Assembly: GCF_005885635.1 (NCBI RefSeq)
Contig: NZ_VATY01000002.1
Coordinates: 930,001 to 994,000, forward strand
From: Maribacter algarum (ex Zhang et al. 2020)
GTDB taxonomy: Bacteria; Bacteroidota; Bacteroidia; Flavobacteriales; Flavobacteriaceae
Direction of reading: 5' to 3'
DNA length: 64,000 nt
The notes below the pieces were generated by a model, which saw only the letters and a list, made by a program, of their open reading frames with translations, was not told the DNA's origin and did no database searches. Both the position numbers and the translations under genes were made by a program. The stretch's first letter is position 1, and every line of letters starts with the position of its first letter. Below are positions 8,640-19,300 of this stretch, piece by piece.

Positions 8640-11030
8640 TTAGAATTTAAAGTTATAGGTTAAGGAAGGAACAATACCAAAAATGGCAGTTCGCGTGGCT
8701 TCGTTGGCTCCGGTTTCTACATTTTGACCAAAGGATATCGAAGCGGCATTCTTTCTACTATAGGCGTTATAGATACCGAGTACCCACTCCCCCTTCAATC
8801 TTTTATTGGGTTTCTTATTGGGTTTGTAATTGAGCGAAAGGTCCAAACGATGATAGGCGGGTAAGCGGTCGGAGTTTCTATCGGAATAGCTCGCGACGGA
8901 TATTCCTTCGTACTCATATTGTCCGTTCGGATAGGTAACTGGCCTTCCTGTCTGGAACACCAAATTCGCACCAAAACTGAACTTATCATTCAAGCGATAG
9001 GCTCCGGATATGGAAATATCATGGGTACGGTCAAATGGTGTGTAATACCACTCTCCATTGCTGATACCCAATCCGCCTGCTGATCCACCAGGTGTACGTT
9101 GTTCGGACTTTGACAAGGTATAGGCTATCCATCCTGTGAGTTTGCCTTCGTTTTTTCGGAGGAGCAATTCGAGTCCGTAGGCTCTGGATTCGCCATTTAA
9201 TATTTCAGTTTCAATGGTATTCTGTCCGATTAAATTGGAGCCATCGATATAGTCGATACGGTTGTCGGTCGTTTTGTAATAGATTTCCGCTTCTAGGGAA
9301 TACACCTTATCCCTAAAGTTTCGAAAATAGCCTAGTGCATATTGATTGGACAATTGGGGTTTGATAAATTTTCCACTGGGGGTCCAAACATCCAAAGGTG
9401 TTGCTGAAGAGGTGTTGCTCAACAAATGAATGTATTGCGCAGCTCTTGAAAATCCTGCTTTTATGGACGACACTTCATTCAACTCGTAGGCCAAGGCCAG
9501 TCGCGGTTCGAAATTACCAAAGGTTGCAATCGCATCTCCCTTTTCGTAATTAGTTTCCCCAATGGCGGTTCCGCGTTCGTAAATGCCTAAGCTTGTATTG
9601 TACACCACGGGTTGATTGTTGGCATAATCGGTCAAAGGTTGTCCACCTAATCTTGAGAAAGCACTGTAGCGTAGTCCGTATTGGGCGGTTAGTTTTGAAC
9701 TCAATTTGTGTTCTGCACTGGCGTATACCCCACTTTCAAAGGCCTTTTTACGGTCCAATTTTAAGGGGTTAACGGGAGACATCTCCGAAGTCGGGCGAAT
9801 CTGCCCGGGGTCAAAATCGTAGTAGATTCCGCTGGCACCGAAGTCCAGTTTAAATTTGTCACTGAAATAGTATTTCAAATCATACTTCAGATTGTAGTTA
9901 TTGATAGAGGACAACCAATCAAACTGTGCGAGGCTTAGATCTAATTTGTAATCATACTTGCTGACAATCGCCGATAGGTTCGAAAACAACTTGTCATTAA
10001 AAATATGGTTCCAACGCAGGTTACCTGAGGAATTTCCATAGCTGGCCCCAAAACTACCTCCAATTTCGAAATTATCACGACCAAAATAGCCGGAGAGGAA
10101 CAATTTGTTGTTTTGATTAATAGCGTAATTGGTCTTTAGGTTCAAATCGTAGAAAGCAGCACTATTCTTTTCTCCTGCAGCCTTTAAAATCAAATCGGCA
10201 TAGGAACGGCGCCCTGCAATTAAAAAGGAACCTTTGTCATTGAACATTGGGCCTTCTGCTGTTAGTCGGCTTGAAATGATACCGAGACCCCCGGTCAAAG
10301 CGAACTTTTTATTGTTACCATCTTTTTGCCGGACATCCAATACCGAAGACACTCGACCCCCAAAGCGTGCGGGAATACCGCCTTTATATAATTTCACATC
10401 TTTGATGGCATCGGCATTAAAGACCGAAAAGAAACCAAACATGTGCGAGGTATTGTATATAATCGCCTCATCGAGCAGTACCAGGTTTTGGTCTTGTGCC
10501 CCACCCCGAACGTGAAACCCACCAGAACCTTCGCCATTGTTGGTGACACCGGGGAGCATTTGTAGGGACTTCAAAATATCAACCTCGCCCAATACCACCG
10601 GCATTTGTTTTACGGTAGCAATGTTCATTTTCACCGTACTCATTTCAGGCTTTTTTAAAATCGCCCGTTCTGGTTCGTCGGCGGTGACGACCACTTCTTC
10701 TAGTTTCGTTGAGAACTCTGCAATTTCAAAATCGAGTTTTTGATTTTTAGAAAGGGTAACCTCCTGACTGATTTCTGAATAACCTAAATATGAAATCGTC
10801 AGGGTGTAGTTGCCCTCAGGTGCCGTTATCGAATAGAAGCCGTATTCGTTGGTAATAACCCCAATGGTTGTGCCCTTTAAGAATACCGAAGCCCCAAAAA
10901 GGGTTTCACCATTACTTTTGTCGGTAATCGTACCATTTAGCGTATAGTTCTGCGCTAGCGCAGATGAACTTAAGAGTAAGAAGAATAGCCAAGAGCCAAG
11001 GGCTAGAAGCTTTTTAGAATGTTTTTTCAT
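8640..11030 (-). CDS. TonB-dependent outer-membrane receptor with carboxypeptidase-like regulatory domain
   Basis: Receptor of 796 residues. A signal peptide (about 1-26, ending ALAQ) is followed by a carboxypeptidase-D-like beta-sandwich (about 28-115), then the TonB-box-like EEVVVTADEPER, the plug domain (about 130-240, with GGFHVRGGAQDQNLVLLD) and a 22-strand-type barrel that ends in Phe (LTYNFKF), as outer-membrane barrels do. It imports an unknown ligand using ExbB-TonB energy. The next gene, on the same strand, is its DUF4249 partner. No sugar-specific SusD homologue is present, so a glycan substrate is not implied. Confidence 0.92.
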   Translation of the reverse strand: MKKHSKKLLALGSWLFFLLLSSSALAQNYTLNGTITDKSNGETLFGASVFLKGTTIGVITNEYGFYSITAPEGNYTLTISYLGYSEISQEVTLSKNQKLDFEIAEFSTKLEEVVVTADEPERAILKKPEMSTVKMNIATVKQMPVVLGEVDILKSLQMLPGVTNNGEGSGGFHVRGGAQDQNLVLLDEAIIYNTSHMFGFFSVFNADAIKDVKLYKGGIPARFGGRVSSVLDVRQKDGNNKKFALTGGLGIISSRLTAEGPMFNDKGSFLIAGRRSYADLILKAAGEKNSAAFYDLNLKTNYAINQNNKLFLSGYFGRDNFEIGGSFGASYGNSSGNLRWNHIFNDKLFSNLSAIVSKYDYKLDLSLAQFDWLSSINNYNLKYDLKYYFSDKFKLDFGASGIYYDFDPGQIRPTSEMSPVNPLKLDRKKAFESGVYASAEHKLSSKLTAQYGLRYSAFSRLGGQPLTDYANNQPVVYNTSLGIYERGTAIGETNYEKGDAIATFGNFEPRLALAYELNEVSSIKAGFSRAAQYIHLLSNTSSATPLDVWTPSGKFIKPQLSNQYALGYFRNFRDKVYSLEAEIYYKTTDNRIDYIDGSNLIGQNTIETEILNGESRAYGLELLLRKNEGKLTGWIAYTLSKSEQRTPGGSAGGLGISNGEWYYTPFDRTHDISISGAYRLNDKFSFGANLVFQTGRPVTYPNGQYEYEGISVASYSDRNSDRLPAYHRLDLSLNYKPNKKPNKRLKGEWVLGIYNAYSRKNAASISFGQNVETGANEATRTAIFGIVPSLTYNFKF

Positions 11031-11369
11031 TGATGAAGGTGTTTGTTGTTTTCCAAATTAGAGACATCACGAAAAGTTGAGGGTTGCATGGCAACGAACT
11101 ATTAAGAAAATTTTGGCAATGTCTTCTGGGGACAAATCTAGGGTGACATGGGTATGCGGTTCGTTGACTTTGGTTAAGAAAGATGGAAACGGAAATTCGG
11201 TGTAAAGTCTTTACTTGACAAGTATCAGAATTTACAACTGTTAAAAACTATGGATAAGTTATTTATTGGTAGGGTTTTTCTGCTTAAATTAAAGCGCTAT
11301 GTTTATCGGAATTTTAGAAGATGGAAATAGTAAATTACTGTTTTCAATTGTTTGAAATAATATCAAAAA
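11031..11369. other. gene-free stretch before the NACHT gene
   Basis: About 340 bases hold no convincing gene. The left part carries the leader of the TonB receptor (minus strand). The right part is AT-rich and must hold the NACHT promoter. A TTGACA lies at 11215-11220 but no well-placed -10 or TAnnTTTG element stands out. No tRNA or direct-repeat attachment site is visible. Confidence 0.5.
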
Positions 11370-13106
11370 ATGATGAAAGATAAAGTTATAACTGAAGCAT
11401 TAAAATATCCTCTTAGTAAAATCTTGAAATCTATAGGCTCCGAGATAGACCAAATAGCTAACAACAAGTTATTAGAACATCAAGTAAATACATATAAGAG
11501 AAGCTTATATGTAAAGACCATATTATATAGGTCTGAACCTGTGAATTTAATGGATATTTATTACCCTATTAAACTTGAAGACACAGAATCTATTAAGGGT
11601 ACAACTAAGATTGTTACTATTGTTAATGGTGAAGATTTATTTAAACAGAATAATTGTATTACAATCACTGGTTCGGCAGGTTCTGGAAAAAGTATGCTAC
11701 TCAAATATTTATTTGTAAAAATTGCAGATGAAAAGAAAAAAATTCCTGTTAAAATAGAACTTAGATACTTAGAAAAGTATGAAGGTTCTTTTGAAGGTTA
11801 CATAAAAACCCTATTCAGTTTTTCGAAGATAGCAAAAGAAGAAAAATTTTCTGATAGACTTCTCGAATCTGGGGCCTTTGTATTTTTATTAGATGGTTTT
11901 GATGAATTAAACGCAATTACGAGATATAAGGTAATTAAGGAAATAGATTTTTTCATTGAAAAGTTTAGCAATAATAAATATGTCATAACAACAAGACCAT
12001 ATGTAAATATTGAATTACTACCTCTATTTAAAAACCTAAGTGTAAAAAGATTGGACAATAATGATATTTATAAATTCATTGAACAACAATTACCAAATCA
12101 AGAAGGAGAACTTCTTTCGGATAAGATTATTTCTAGCCTGAAAACCAATGATAATAAGTTTGATACTTTTTTACAAAACCCTTTATTATTGTCAATGTTT
12201 ATTTTGACTTTTCAATCATATTCAACCTTACCATCACAAAGACATCTTTTCTACTCACAAGTTATCGAAACTCTATTTAATTCCCATGATAGCTTATCAA
12301 AATTAGGTTATGAAAGGGAAAGAGAAAGTGGTTTGAGTAGAGAAGAATTTAATACAGTACTAAATGTTTTCTCATTCTTAACAATTTTTGAAAACAAGTT
12401 GATATTCAATAAAACATACTTCAGGAAACAGTTGGTTAAAATAAAAAAACGATTTCCTTCTTTAAAATTTAGTAATGATAAATTACTAAATGATCTATTA
12501 ATAGCTCTTTGCCTAATAAATAAAGAAGGTCTTGATTATTCTTTTGTTCATAAATCAATACAAGAATATTTTGCAGCAGAATATATTGCCAGTTTGGGTA
12601 AGGATAATAAAGAAAAGGTGTATGAAAAACTATATGAGCTATTTATTAATGAAAACCAAGAATTAAACATTGGATTAGTAAACTACATTTCAATTTTAAT
12701 TGAATTAGATTATGAAAATGTATACAATCTTTTAATTTTCAAAGTTTTTGATTTCATAATTTCGGGTCAAGAAAACATTAAGAAAGTCATTGAGAGTAAA
12801 CAAGAAGAGAATAAGTCTAAAATTGTAATTAACCATATTTTCGTTTTAAATCAAATTTTCTGTGACCTTTTTGAATTTAAAGAACAAAAAAGAATCAAAA
12901 AATCTTATGGTAAAATATATAAACTGGTCAAATTCGAAGGAATAACTGATAAGACAAATGAGGGAGGTTCAATATCTCTTAAAATAAGTATTGATGATTC
13001 ATATGGAGACAAACTCGAAAAACTGCTAATCCAAGAAAAATCAAGAATCCAAGAAGTAATCAAACAAAAAATAATATCCGAAAATGGAGTTTTGGATTTA
13101 ATATAA
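11370..13106 (+). CDS. NACHT-domain STAND NTPase, candidate anti-phage protein
   Basis: Protein of 578 residues. The N-terminal 85 residues (with YVKTILYRSEPVNLMDIYYP) form the short conserved lead-in seen before bacterial NACHT modules. Walker A is GSAGSGKS (101-108), Walker B FVFLLDGFDEL (170-180), and sensor 1 KYVITTRP (203-210). The NPLLLSMFILT helix (270-280) and winged-helix signature FVHKSIQEYFAAEY (392-405) follow. The last 170 residues are helical with no recognised LRR, TPR or WD repeat. No TIR, nuclease or protease effector domain is visible. The gene is clearly more AT-rich than its neighbours and stands alone, suggesting horizontal transfer. Single-gene bacterial NACHT proteins of this size are known to confer phage resistance, so defence is the best guess. 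An alternative is a regulatory STAND protein. Confidence 0.85.
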   Translation: MMKDKVITEALKYPLSKILKSIGSEIDQIANNKLLEHQVNTYKRSLYVKTILYRSEPVNLMDIYYPIKLEDTESIKGTTKIVTIVNGEDLFKQNNCITITGSAGSGKSMLLKYLFVKIADEKKKIPVKIELRYLEKYEGSFEGYIKTLFSFSKIAKEEKFSDRLLESGAFVFLLDGFDELNAITRYKVIKEIDFFIEKFSNNKYVITTRPYVNIELLPLFKNLSVKRLDNNDIYKFIEQQLPNQEGELLSDKIISSLKTNDNKFDTFLQNPLLLSMFILTFQSYSTLPSQRHLFYSQVIETLFNSHDSLSKLGYERERESGLSREEFNTVLNVFSFLTIFENKLIFNKTYFRKQLVKIKKRFPSLKFSNDKLLNDLLIALCLINKEGLDYSFVHKSIQEYFAAEYIASLGKDNKEKVYEKLYELFINENQELNIGLVNYISILIELDYENVYNLLIFKVFDFIISGQENIKKVIESKQEENKSKIVINHIFVLNQIFCDLFEFKEQKRIKKSYGKIYKLVKFEGITDKTNEGGSISLKISIDDSYGDKLEKLLIQEKSRIQEVIKQKIISENGVLDLI

Positions 13107-13233
13107 AAAGTACTATACCCCCTAGCGTTCGTCTGCAACAAGTGATTCGATACATGTCCCCTGCTACCGCTAGTCTCCGCCCAAAAAAAGGCGAACAAGC
13201 TTGAATAGTGGCGTCCCAAGTAAGCAATTAGAC

Positions 13234-13383
13234 CTAAAAATTCCTCATCAGCAATACCTTTCTAAAACTTTCTTTTAGTTCGCGCAGTATTGGCGTAATC
13301 CGTCCGATCTTATAAATCCGTACTCCGGTTGTATAAATACAAACCTCTTTTATCTCGAAATCTTTTATAATTGGGAGTATCAT
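13234..13383 (-). pseudogene. possible gene remnant (49-codon ORF)
   Basis: An ATG at 13383 opens a 49-codon frame ending in TAG at 13234. The deduced peptide is amphipathic and protein-like (YTTGVRIYKIGRITPILREL in the middle). The spacing of IYT, ILREL and LLMRNF weakly resembles the middle of a LytTR DNA-binding domain, but no diagnostic residue secures this. It overlaps the leader of the next gene on the other strand. It could be a degraded fragment left by insertion of the NACHT gene, or chance. Confidence 0.25.
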
Positions 13384-13397
13384 ATAAGGATAAAGCT

Positions 13398-15119
13398 ATG
13401 AATTTCCATCGTGTAAAAGTTTCAATAGGAATTGTTTTGTTTACCTCTTTAGGGTTTGTCAACCTCTATTCTCAGAACTTTTCCAATTTGTCTGCTGCCC
13501 AAGAACAGAAGTTCAACAATATGGTGAATCGATGGGACAATCAAACCAAACCTGGTGTTGCCGTCTTGGTGATGCATAAGGGCGAGCTGGTTTATAAAAA
13601 ATGTGTCGGACTTGCCGATGTGGAGCACCAGATACCTATTAAGTCCACAACCATTTTTCCTTTAGCCGAACTATCATCGCATCTAACGGCTACAGCAGCC
13701 TTTGTGCTTATTGACAAAGGCCTTTTGTCTTTAGATACCCCTATAGCTAGGTATCTTACAGATATGCCTGATTTTATGGCTAAGGTTCGAGTTAAAGACC
13801 TTTTGCAACATTCAAGTGGTATCGATGATTTGCATCGCTTACATGTGCTCGCAGGAGGTCAACCAAATGAAGTCCTGTCTCAAGATGTTGCGCTAAAACT
13901 ACTTCGGTCTCAGCAGAATCTTTTGTTCGAACCCGGCAGTAGCACACAAGATTCTGCAAGCAATATGCTGTTATTGGCCGAAGTAATCGGGTCTGTTTCA
14001 GGTAAAGGCTTTGCGCGTTTTATGAAAGAAGACCTATTTGAACCCTTGGGCATGTTGCATACCTTCTCCATAGAACATATTGACCAGCCCATTGCGAATG
14101 CCGTGCTTTCGTATACCAGCGAAAATGATGTCTTGTTGCGAAAAAGAACCACCTCGTGCTTATTCGGGTACAATAGCATCTATTCAAGTCTTGATGATCT
14201 CATCAAGTGGGAACAGCACTTAAATAACCCTTCCTTGCTTAAAGCAGAAAGTGTCAAAAAACTAAATGCCTTGATTGAATTCGATTATCAAGATGAAACC
14301 ATCAAATCAACCGGTACTACCCTTGGGCAGATTGGCTACCATTGGGAAAGTGGCGCCCATAAATCGTGGATGCGCGGCAATTTGGGTGGTTTTAGTAGCA
14401 GTGTAACAAAAGTTGTTCATAAAGGATTCTCCTCTTATATATTCGCAAATACCGGTGAGGCCTATACCGGCTGGGTTACGGTCAGAGCTGCGCTGATACT
14501 CTTACCCGATTTTTTTGTGGGTCCCTCAAATATTGATTATTCTAAAATTAAAACGCTATCCCTTGATAACAAAGCGCTAGCGCAGTATTGTGGTGACTAC
14601 TGGAATGCCGAAGCTGGCTTTCGAAGAACGATTACCCTAGAGAGGGATACCCTACGCTATGTAAGACCCAATGGGGACTCTACCCCTTTATTACCCATAG
14701 AAAAGAATAGGTTTCAAATGATGACTCCCGGAGATAACTGGTACTTTTTAAAATTTTCAGAAGGGAAGGATCCCTATTTCCATTACGGCTCCCGTGAATT
14801 TCCGGAGTATTATACGTTTGATAAGTATGAGTCCAAAACCTTGAACGCATCAACCTTGCAGAACTATGAAGGCAGCTATATCGATAAGACCTTTCATGTA
14901 GTGTATGATCTAAAAATTGAGAATGGTGCTTTGGTCCTGAAAAATTACAGAATTGGAAATATCCCTCTAACCCATGTGCAAGGAGATACCTTCTCGAGTG
15001 AGACCCCCTATTTTACCCATTTAAAATTTGAACGAGACGCGTCCGAAACGATTACAGGAATCCAGCTGATGCATCATGGGGAAGAAAATCGTCTTTTACG
15101 AAAAATAAGCATCCGCTAA
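13398..15119 (+). CDS. beta-lactamase-fold secreted protein lacking the catalytic motifs
   Basis: Protein of 573 residues from the ATG at 13398. An in-frame TTG at 13371 gives a poor N terminus, whereas the ATG gives a clean signal peptide ending near LYSQ (about 25). The fold is class C beta-lactamase/serine hydrolase: PGVAVLVMHKGELVYKK, HSSGIDDLHRL, FEPG and LFEPLGM are all in place. The active site is not. Where the family has SxSK the sequence reads ELSS (91-94), so nucleophile Ser and general-base Lys are both missing. Where it has YxN it reads DSA (185-187). The later H/KxG region reads WMRG. The C-terminal 190 residues form a beta-rich domain like the DUF3471 tail. It is probably a binding or scaffolding pseudoenzyme in the envelope. 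Confidence 0.8.
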   Translation: MNFHRVKVSIGIVLFTSLGFVNLYSQNFSNLSAAQEQKFNNMVNRWDNQTKPGVAVLVMHKGELVYKKCVGLADVEHQIPIKSTTIFPLAELSSHLTATAAFVLIDKGLLSLDTPIARYLTDMPDFMAKVRVKDLLQHSSGIDDLHRLHVLAGGQPNEVLSQDVALKLLRSQQNLLFEPGSSTQDSASNMLLLAEVIGSVSGKGFARFMKEDLFEPLGMLHTFSIEHIDQPIANAVLSYTSENDVLLRKRTTSCLFGYNSIYSSLDDLIKWEQHLNNPSLLKAESVKKLNALIEFDYQDETIKSTGTTLGQIGYHWESGAHKSWMRGNLGGFSSSVTKVVHKGFSSYIFANTGEAYTGWVTVRAALILLPDFFVGPSNIDYSKIKTLSLDNKALAQYCGDYWNAEAGFRRTITLERDTLRYVRPNGDSTPLLPIEKNRFQMMTPGDNWYFLKFSEGKDPYFHYGSREFPEYYTFDKYESKTLNASTLQNYEGSYIDKTFHVVYDLKIENGALVLKNYRIGNIPLTHVQGDTFSSETPYFTHLKFERDASETITGIQLMHHGEENRLLRKISIR

Positions 15120-15175
15120 CCCTGGCCTGTGTTTATTTGATTACCGCGTAAGTAATTAAACCAAAAGATGGCACT

Positions 15176-16063
15176 CTAAGGAATAGCCACAGAGACCTTG
15201 CCTTCTAAAATAGACCCATCTCGTAATATGGTATTACAAAATGTCAATGTGATTCTTTCGCCATCATTTTCCAAAAATAGTTCTGTTTCGGCTGAAGAAT
15301 AATATTCAATCCATACTTGATTGGTAGATAATACCAGGTCTTTTTCAATATGAGTACCTGAAAATCCATTAACTACACCAAAATATTGTCCTGTTTGTGG
15401 ATAACCGCCGTCCTTTTCGTTAAATCGAATTTCAAAGGTATTGGGCCAAGAGCCAAACTTGAAACCTATGCTTCCTTCTCCACAACATTCCCCATCAGTA
15501 ATTTGTACCGAGGCATCTTTCCAAAAATCATAATCATTATTGTAATAATTGTCTTGATCGTAGTTACAAGCCATTTCAGAAGTCGTAAATGATTCCCAAT
15601 CAATTTTTTCAGAATCCCCATTTTTGGTAACTGAGGCAAAGTAATAGGTGGTATTCGGTTCTAAAGAATCAATAGCATAATCAAATGAATAGGTACCTGT
15701 AAAATAGGGCACTTCCCCTTCCAAATCGATAATTTGATCATTACTCGAATCAGTTTCATCAACACCTCTGAATATAAATCCTGTTTTAAAAGAATCCTCT
15801 TCCGGAAACGCTCTACTTTCATGATTGATAAAACCATTGAGCGTTACAGAATTTTGCGAAATATAGGTTACATAAGCCCCAGAATAAGGCGCTTCATAGA
15901 TTGCGTCATCGTCAGATGTCGAATCAGTTGTTGTATCGTTTGACGAATTTATATTGATAGTAGGATCATCTTCATTTGTGAGATCAATCACATTGGGAGT
16001 ATCGATTTTAGTACAAGAAACTATAGTACATATACTAATTAGAAGTGCCAGTAGGTTTTTCAT
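15176..16063 (-). CDS. hypothetical lipoprotein
   Basis: Exported protein of 295 residues with lipobox TIVSC (Cys about 17). A low-complexity Asp/Ser/Thr linker (about 30-60) follows, then a region resembling a fibronectin-III-like fold common in Bacteroidota surface proteins (LEPNTTYYFASVTKNGD, about 135-150). The C-terminal half contains CNYDQDNYYNNDYDFW and GECCGEG and matches no family I recognise. It is encoded alone, divergent from the AsmA-like gene. Likely anchored to the outer membrane. Confidence 0.75.
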   Translation of the reverse strand: MKNLLALLISICTIVSCTKIDTPNVIDLTNEDDPTININSSNDTTTDSTSDDDAIYEAPYSGAYVTYISQNSVTLNGFINHESRAFPEEDSFKTGFIFRGVDETDSSNDQIIDLEGEVPYFTGTYSFDYAIDSLEPNTTYYFASVTKNGDSEKIDWESFTTSEMACNYDQDNYYNNDYDFWKDASVQITDGECCGEGSIGFKFGSWPNTFEIRFNEKDGGYPQTGQYFGVVNGFSGTHIEKDLVLSTNQVWIEYYSSAETELFLENDGERITLTFCNTILRDGSILEGKVSVAIP

Positions 16064-16155
16064 TGGTTTGTTTTTTTTGGGCTGATAAAAATAACGTGCG
16101 ATAACAATTTGTATTGTTTGATGTACCGTTTACTTAAACCGTGTATCTTTCATTT

Positions 16156-16204
16156 AGTGCAATTGATATACCATCCGTTGCACTTTGATAAGTCCCCTTA
16201 TCAA
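16156..16204. repeat. two back-to-back inverted repeats upstream of the AsmA-like gene
   Basis: First: AGTGCAA (16156-16162) and TTGCACT (16178-16184), a 7-bp stem with a 15-base loop. Second: TTGATAAG (16185-16192), loop TCCC, CTTATCAA (16197-16204), a perfect 8-bp stem. Neither is followed by a T tract, so they are not standard terminators. They lie between divergent genes and could be operators or a 5' UTR structure. Confidence 0.55.
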
Positions 16205-16307
16205 CAAAATATCTAATCAATACCTGCGTTTGAACTATAGACAAAAGTGTGCGCGCAATAGCTGCTTTTAAAGCCATAGGGCTTCGCTAACCCCAAAGAC
16301 AACTCCT

Positions 16308-19300
16308 TTGAAGATTAAAAAGTTCTGGAAACGATTTTTAGTAGTGCTCATCGCAGTGCCGATTTTGGTTGCAGGTGGGCTTATACTTTATATTCAGAGC
16401 AACCAATCTGAAATCATTAAAGAAGAGATTGCAACACTTAACCAAGAGCACAAAGGCCGTATCAGTGTTGGTGACAGTGAATTGTCACTATTTAAGAACT
16501 TTCCGTACATCTCAATAAAGGTCGATGATGTTAAGATTTTTGAAACCAAAGCATCCAACTCCCCTATCATTATGGATGTTAAAGACATCTATGTCGGTTT
16601 TAACCTATGGGATATTGTCAATCAAAACTATGATATTCAATCGCTATTGCTAGAAGAAGGTGTTTTTAACATTGTTATTCATGAAAACAATACCACCAAT
16701 ATTCAAAACTCCCTCGCGAGTACGACCGAAACAGATACATCTTCCACCAATATTCATCTAAAAAAGATTCGACTTAAAAATTTGGACATCCACACCTTAG
16801 ATGAAGCGACGAATACCGATGTTGAAAAATATATCTATTCCGGTATCGGCGGTTTTAGCCAGCAAGACAGTATCATCGCTGGGCATGTCGATATGGATTT
16901 GGAACTGAATGTGATTAAAGAAGGTGATACTACTTTTATTCGAAAAAAGCATTTTGAAGTCAACACTGATTTGGTTTTTAACGAAAACACGGGTATACTT
17001 GAGATAGAACCTTCGGGAATTACCATGGAAAATGGTGATTTTGAGTTAGAAGGCTCCATAGACACCGAGAATGATGTAGACCTAAATCTGTACATCAAAG
17101 GAACAAAGCCCAATTTTGATATGCTCATCGCCTTTGCCCCGACGGATGTGATACCCATCTTGGAGAAATATAAAAATGCCGGAGAAATCTATTTCTATAC
17201 CAGTATTCAAGGTCCGTCCAACAAGGGAAATACTCCCTCTGTAAACGTTGATTTTGGCGCAGGAAAAGCCTTTTTAGAAAATACCAAAAGAGGTAAAAAG
17301 ATAGACAACATGGGCTTCAATGGTCATTTTACCAATGGCGATAAAAGAAATGCAAGTACCATGGAATTTTCGCTGACCGATATGACCGCCTCTTTAGAAA
17401 AGGGAGAATTGGAAGGTTCTGTTTTTGTGAAGAATTTCGACTCTCCCGAAGTAGATATGAAAATACGCTCCAATTTCAAGCTCGATTTTATTACCGAATT
17501 TTTTGAATTGGATGATGTCCAAGATGCTTCTGGAGAAGTTTCTATAAACATGAATTTTCACGATATTATTGATATTGACCAGCCCGAAAAAGCCTTACAA
17601 CAACTCAATCAAGCCTATTTTGCAGAATTGCTCCTAAAAGACCTGAGTTTAACTACGAAGGAGCTACCAGCACCAGTACATGATATGAATGTGCATTTGG
17701 TCATGAAGGGTAAAAAAGCCAATTTGAATCAGTTTGAACTTCAACTAGGAGATTCCGATGTATCCGCAACAGGTTTTCTTTCAAACTTACCCGCGATTGT
17801 GCATCATACGAACAATCCTGTAGAAGCGCATTTGGATATTTCTTCCAAGCGTTTAGACATTGCTGAATTAACAGGTTTTACGAAACAGGATTCGATACAA
17901 AAGGGTATTGATGAACAGATACAAGATTTGAGTCTAGGGCTTTCGTTCAAGACTTCTGCTACAGCTATTACCGAGTCCAAGTATCTACCCAAAGGGGAGT
18001 TTTTTGTGGATAGTCTGTATGCCGACTTAAGCCATTATCCCCATAAACTCCATGATTTTCATGCAGATGTTTTAATCGATGACCAAGACTTGGAAATCGT
18101 AGATTTTACAGGATATATCGATGATAGTGATTTTCATTTTGATGGACTCATACACGACTATGCATTTTGGATGCAACCCGAACTAAACGGAGATATGGAT
18201 TTGGATATCAATCTCACTTCCAGAAAGTTACGATTAGAGGATGTCTTTTCGTATAAGGGAGAAAATTATGTTCCGGAAGAGTATCGCCATGAAATTTTTG
18301 ACGATTTGGCATTGCATGTTGCCTCCAGTATGCATTATAAAGATTCCGCTTTGCAATCCATCGATGTGGCTTTGGACAAGTTAGATACCAAAATGGAATT
18401 GCATCCCCTTCGCTTTCATGACTTTAGAGGGAACATACACTACGAAGATGAGCACATCGTCATAAAAGACTTTCATGGCGAAATAGGAACTACGAATTTT
18501 AATTTCGATTTGAATTATTACTTGGGAGAAAATGAGCAAATAAAGAAACGGGATAATTACTTGGCGCTAAAAGCCAATTACATTGACTTTGATGCACTAT
18601 TTAAGTTCAATCCGAATCCTCCCAAAACAACGACAGCGGTTGCTTCAAAAACGGAGGATGTCAAAGAACATGCCGATGTCTTTAATATTTATGAGTTGCC
18701 CTTTACGGATATGCAATTCAAGGCGGATGTCGCCCACTTTATATATCATAGAATAGATCTTCAGAAAATCAAAGCGGACATACGCACCACACCCGACCAT
18801 TATATTCACATCGATACCTTGCATATGGATGCCGCAGGGGGGACTATTCAACTAAGTGGCTATTTCAATGGCAGTGACCCAAAACACATCTATATGCAGC
18901 CGGACTTGGTGATGAATAATGTGGATTTGGATAAGCTGCTGTTCAAATTTGAAAATTTTGGACAAGACCATCTCATTTCAGAAAATTTACAAGGAAAGCT
19001 CACTTCTCGAATTAATGGCAAAATTAGAGTATACCCTGATATGGTGCCAGATTTGGACCAATCTACCCTAGAAATGGATGTGAAAGTTTTGAATGGAAAG
19101 TTAAAGAATTATGACCCCATGCTAGCACTTTCGGACTATATGGGTGATAAGAACCTACAAAGCATTCGCTTTGACACCTTGCAAAACAATTTAGATATCG
19201 ATAAGGGTAAGATTACCATTCCCGCTATGAATATCGAATCCACTCTTGGGCATATGGAGCTATCAGGTACCCATGATCAAAATCAAAATATCGATTATTA

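Noticed and set aside
13107-13233. Attachment site or insertion-sequence end after the NACHT gene
   Set aside because: No direct repeats, terminal inverted repeats or integrase found; the region is only slightly different in composition.
11031-13397. Multi-gene defence island
   Set aside because: Only the NACHT gene is defence-like; both flanking genes are ordinary envelope genes.
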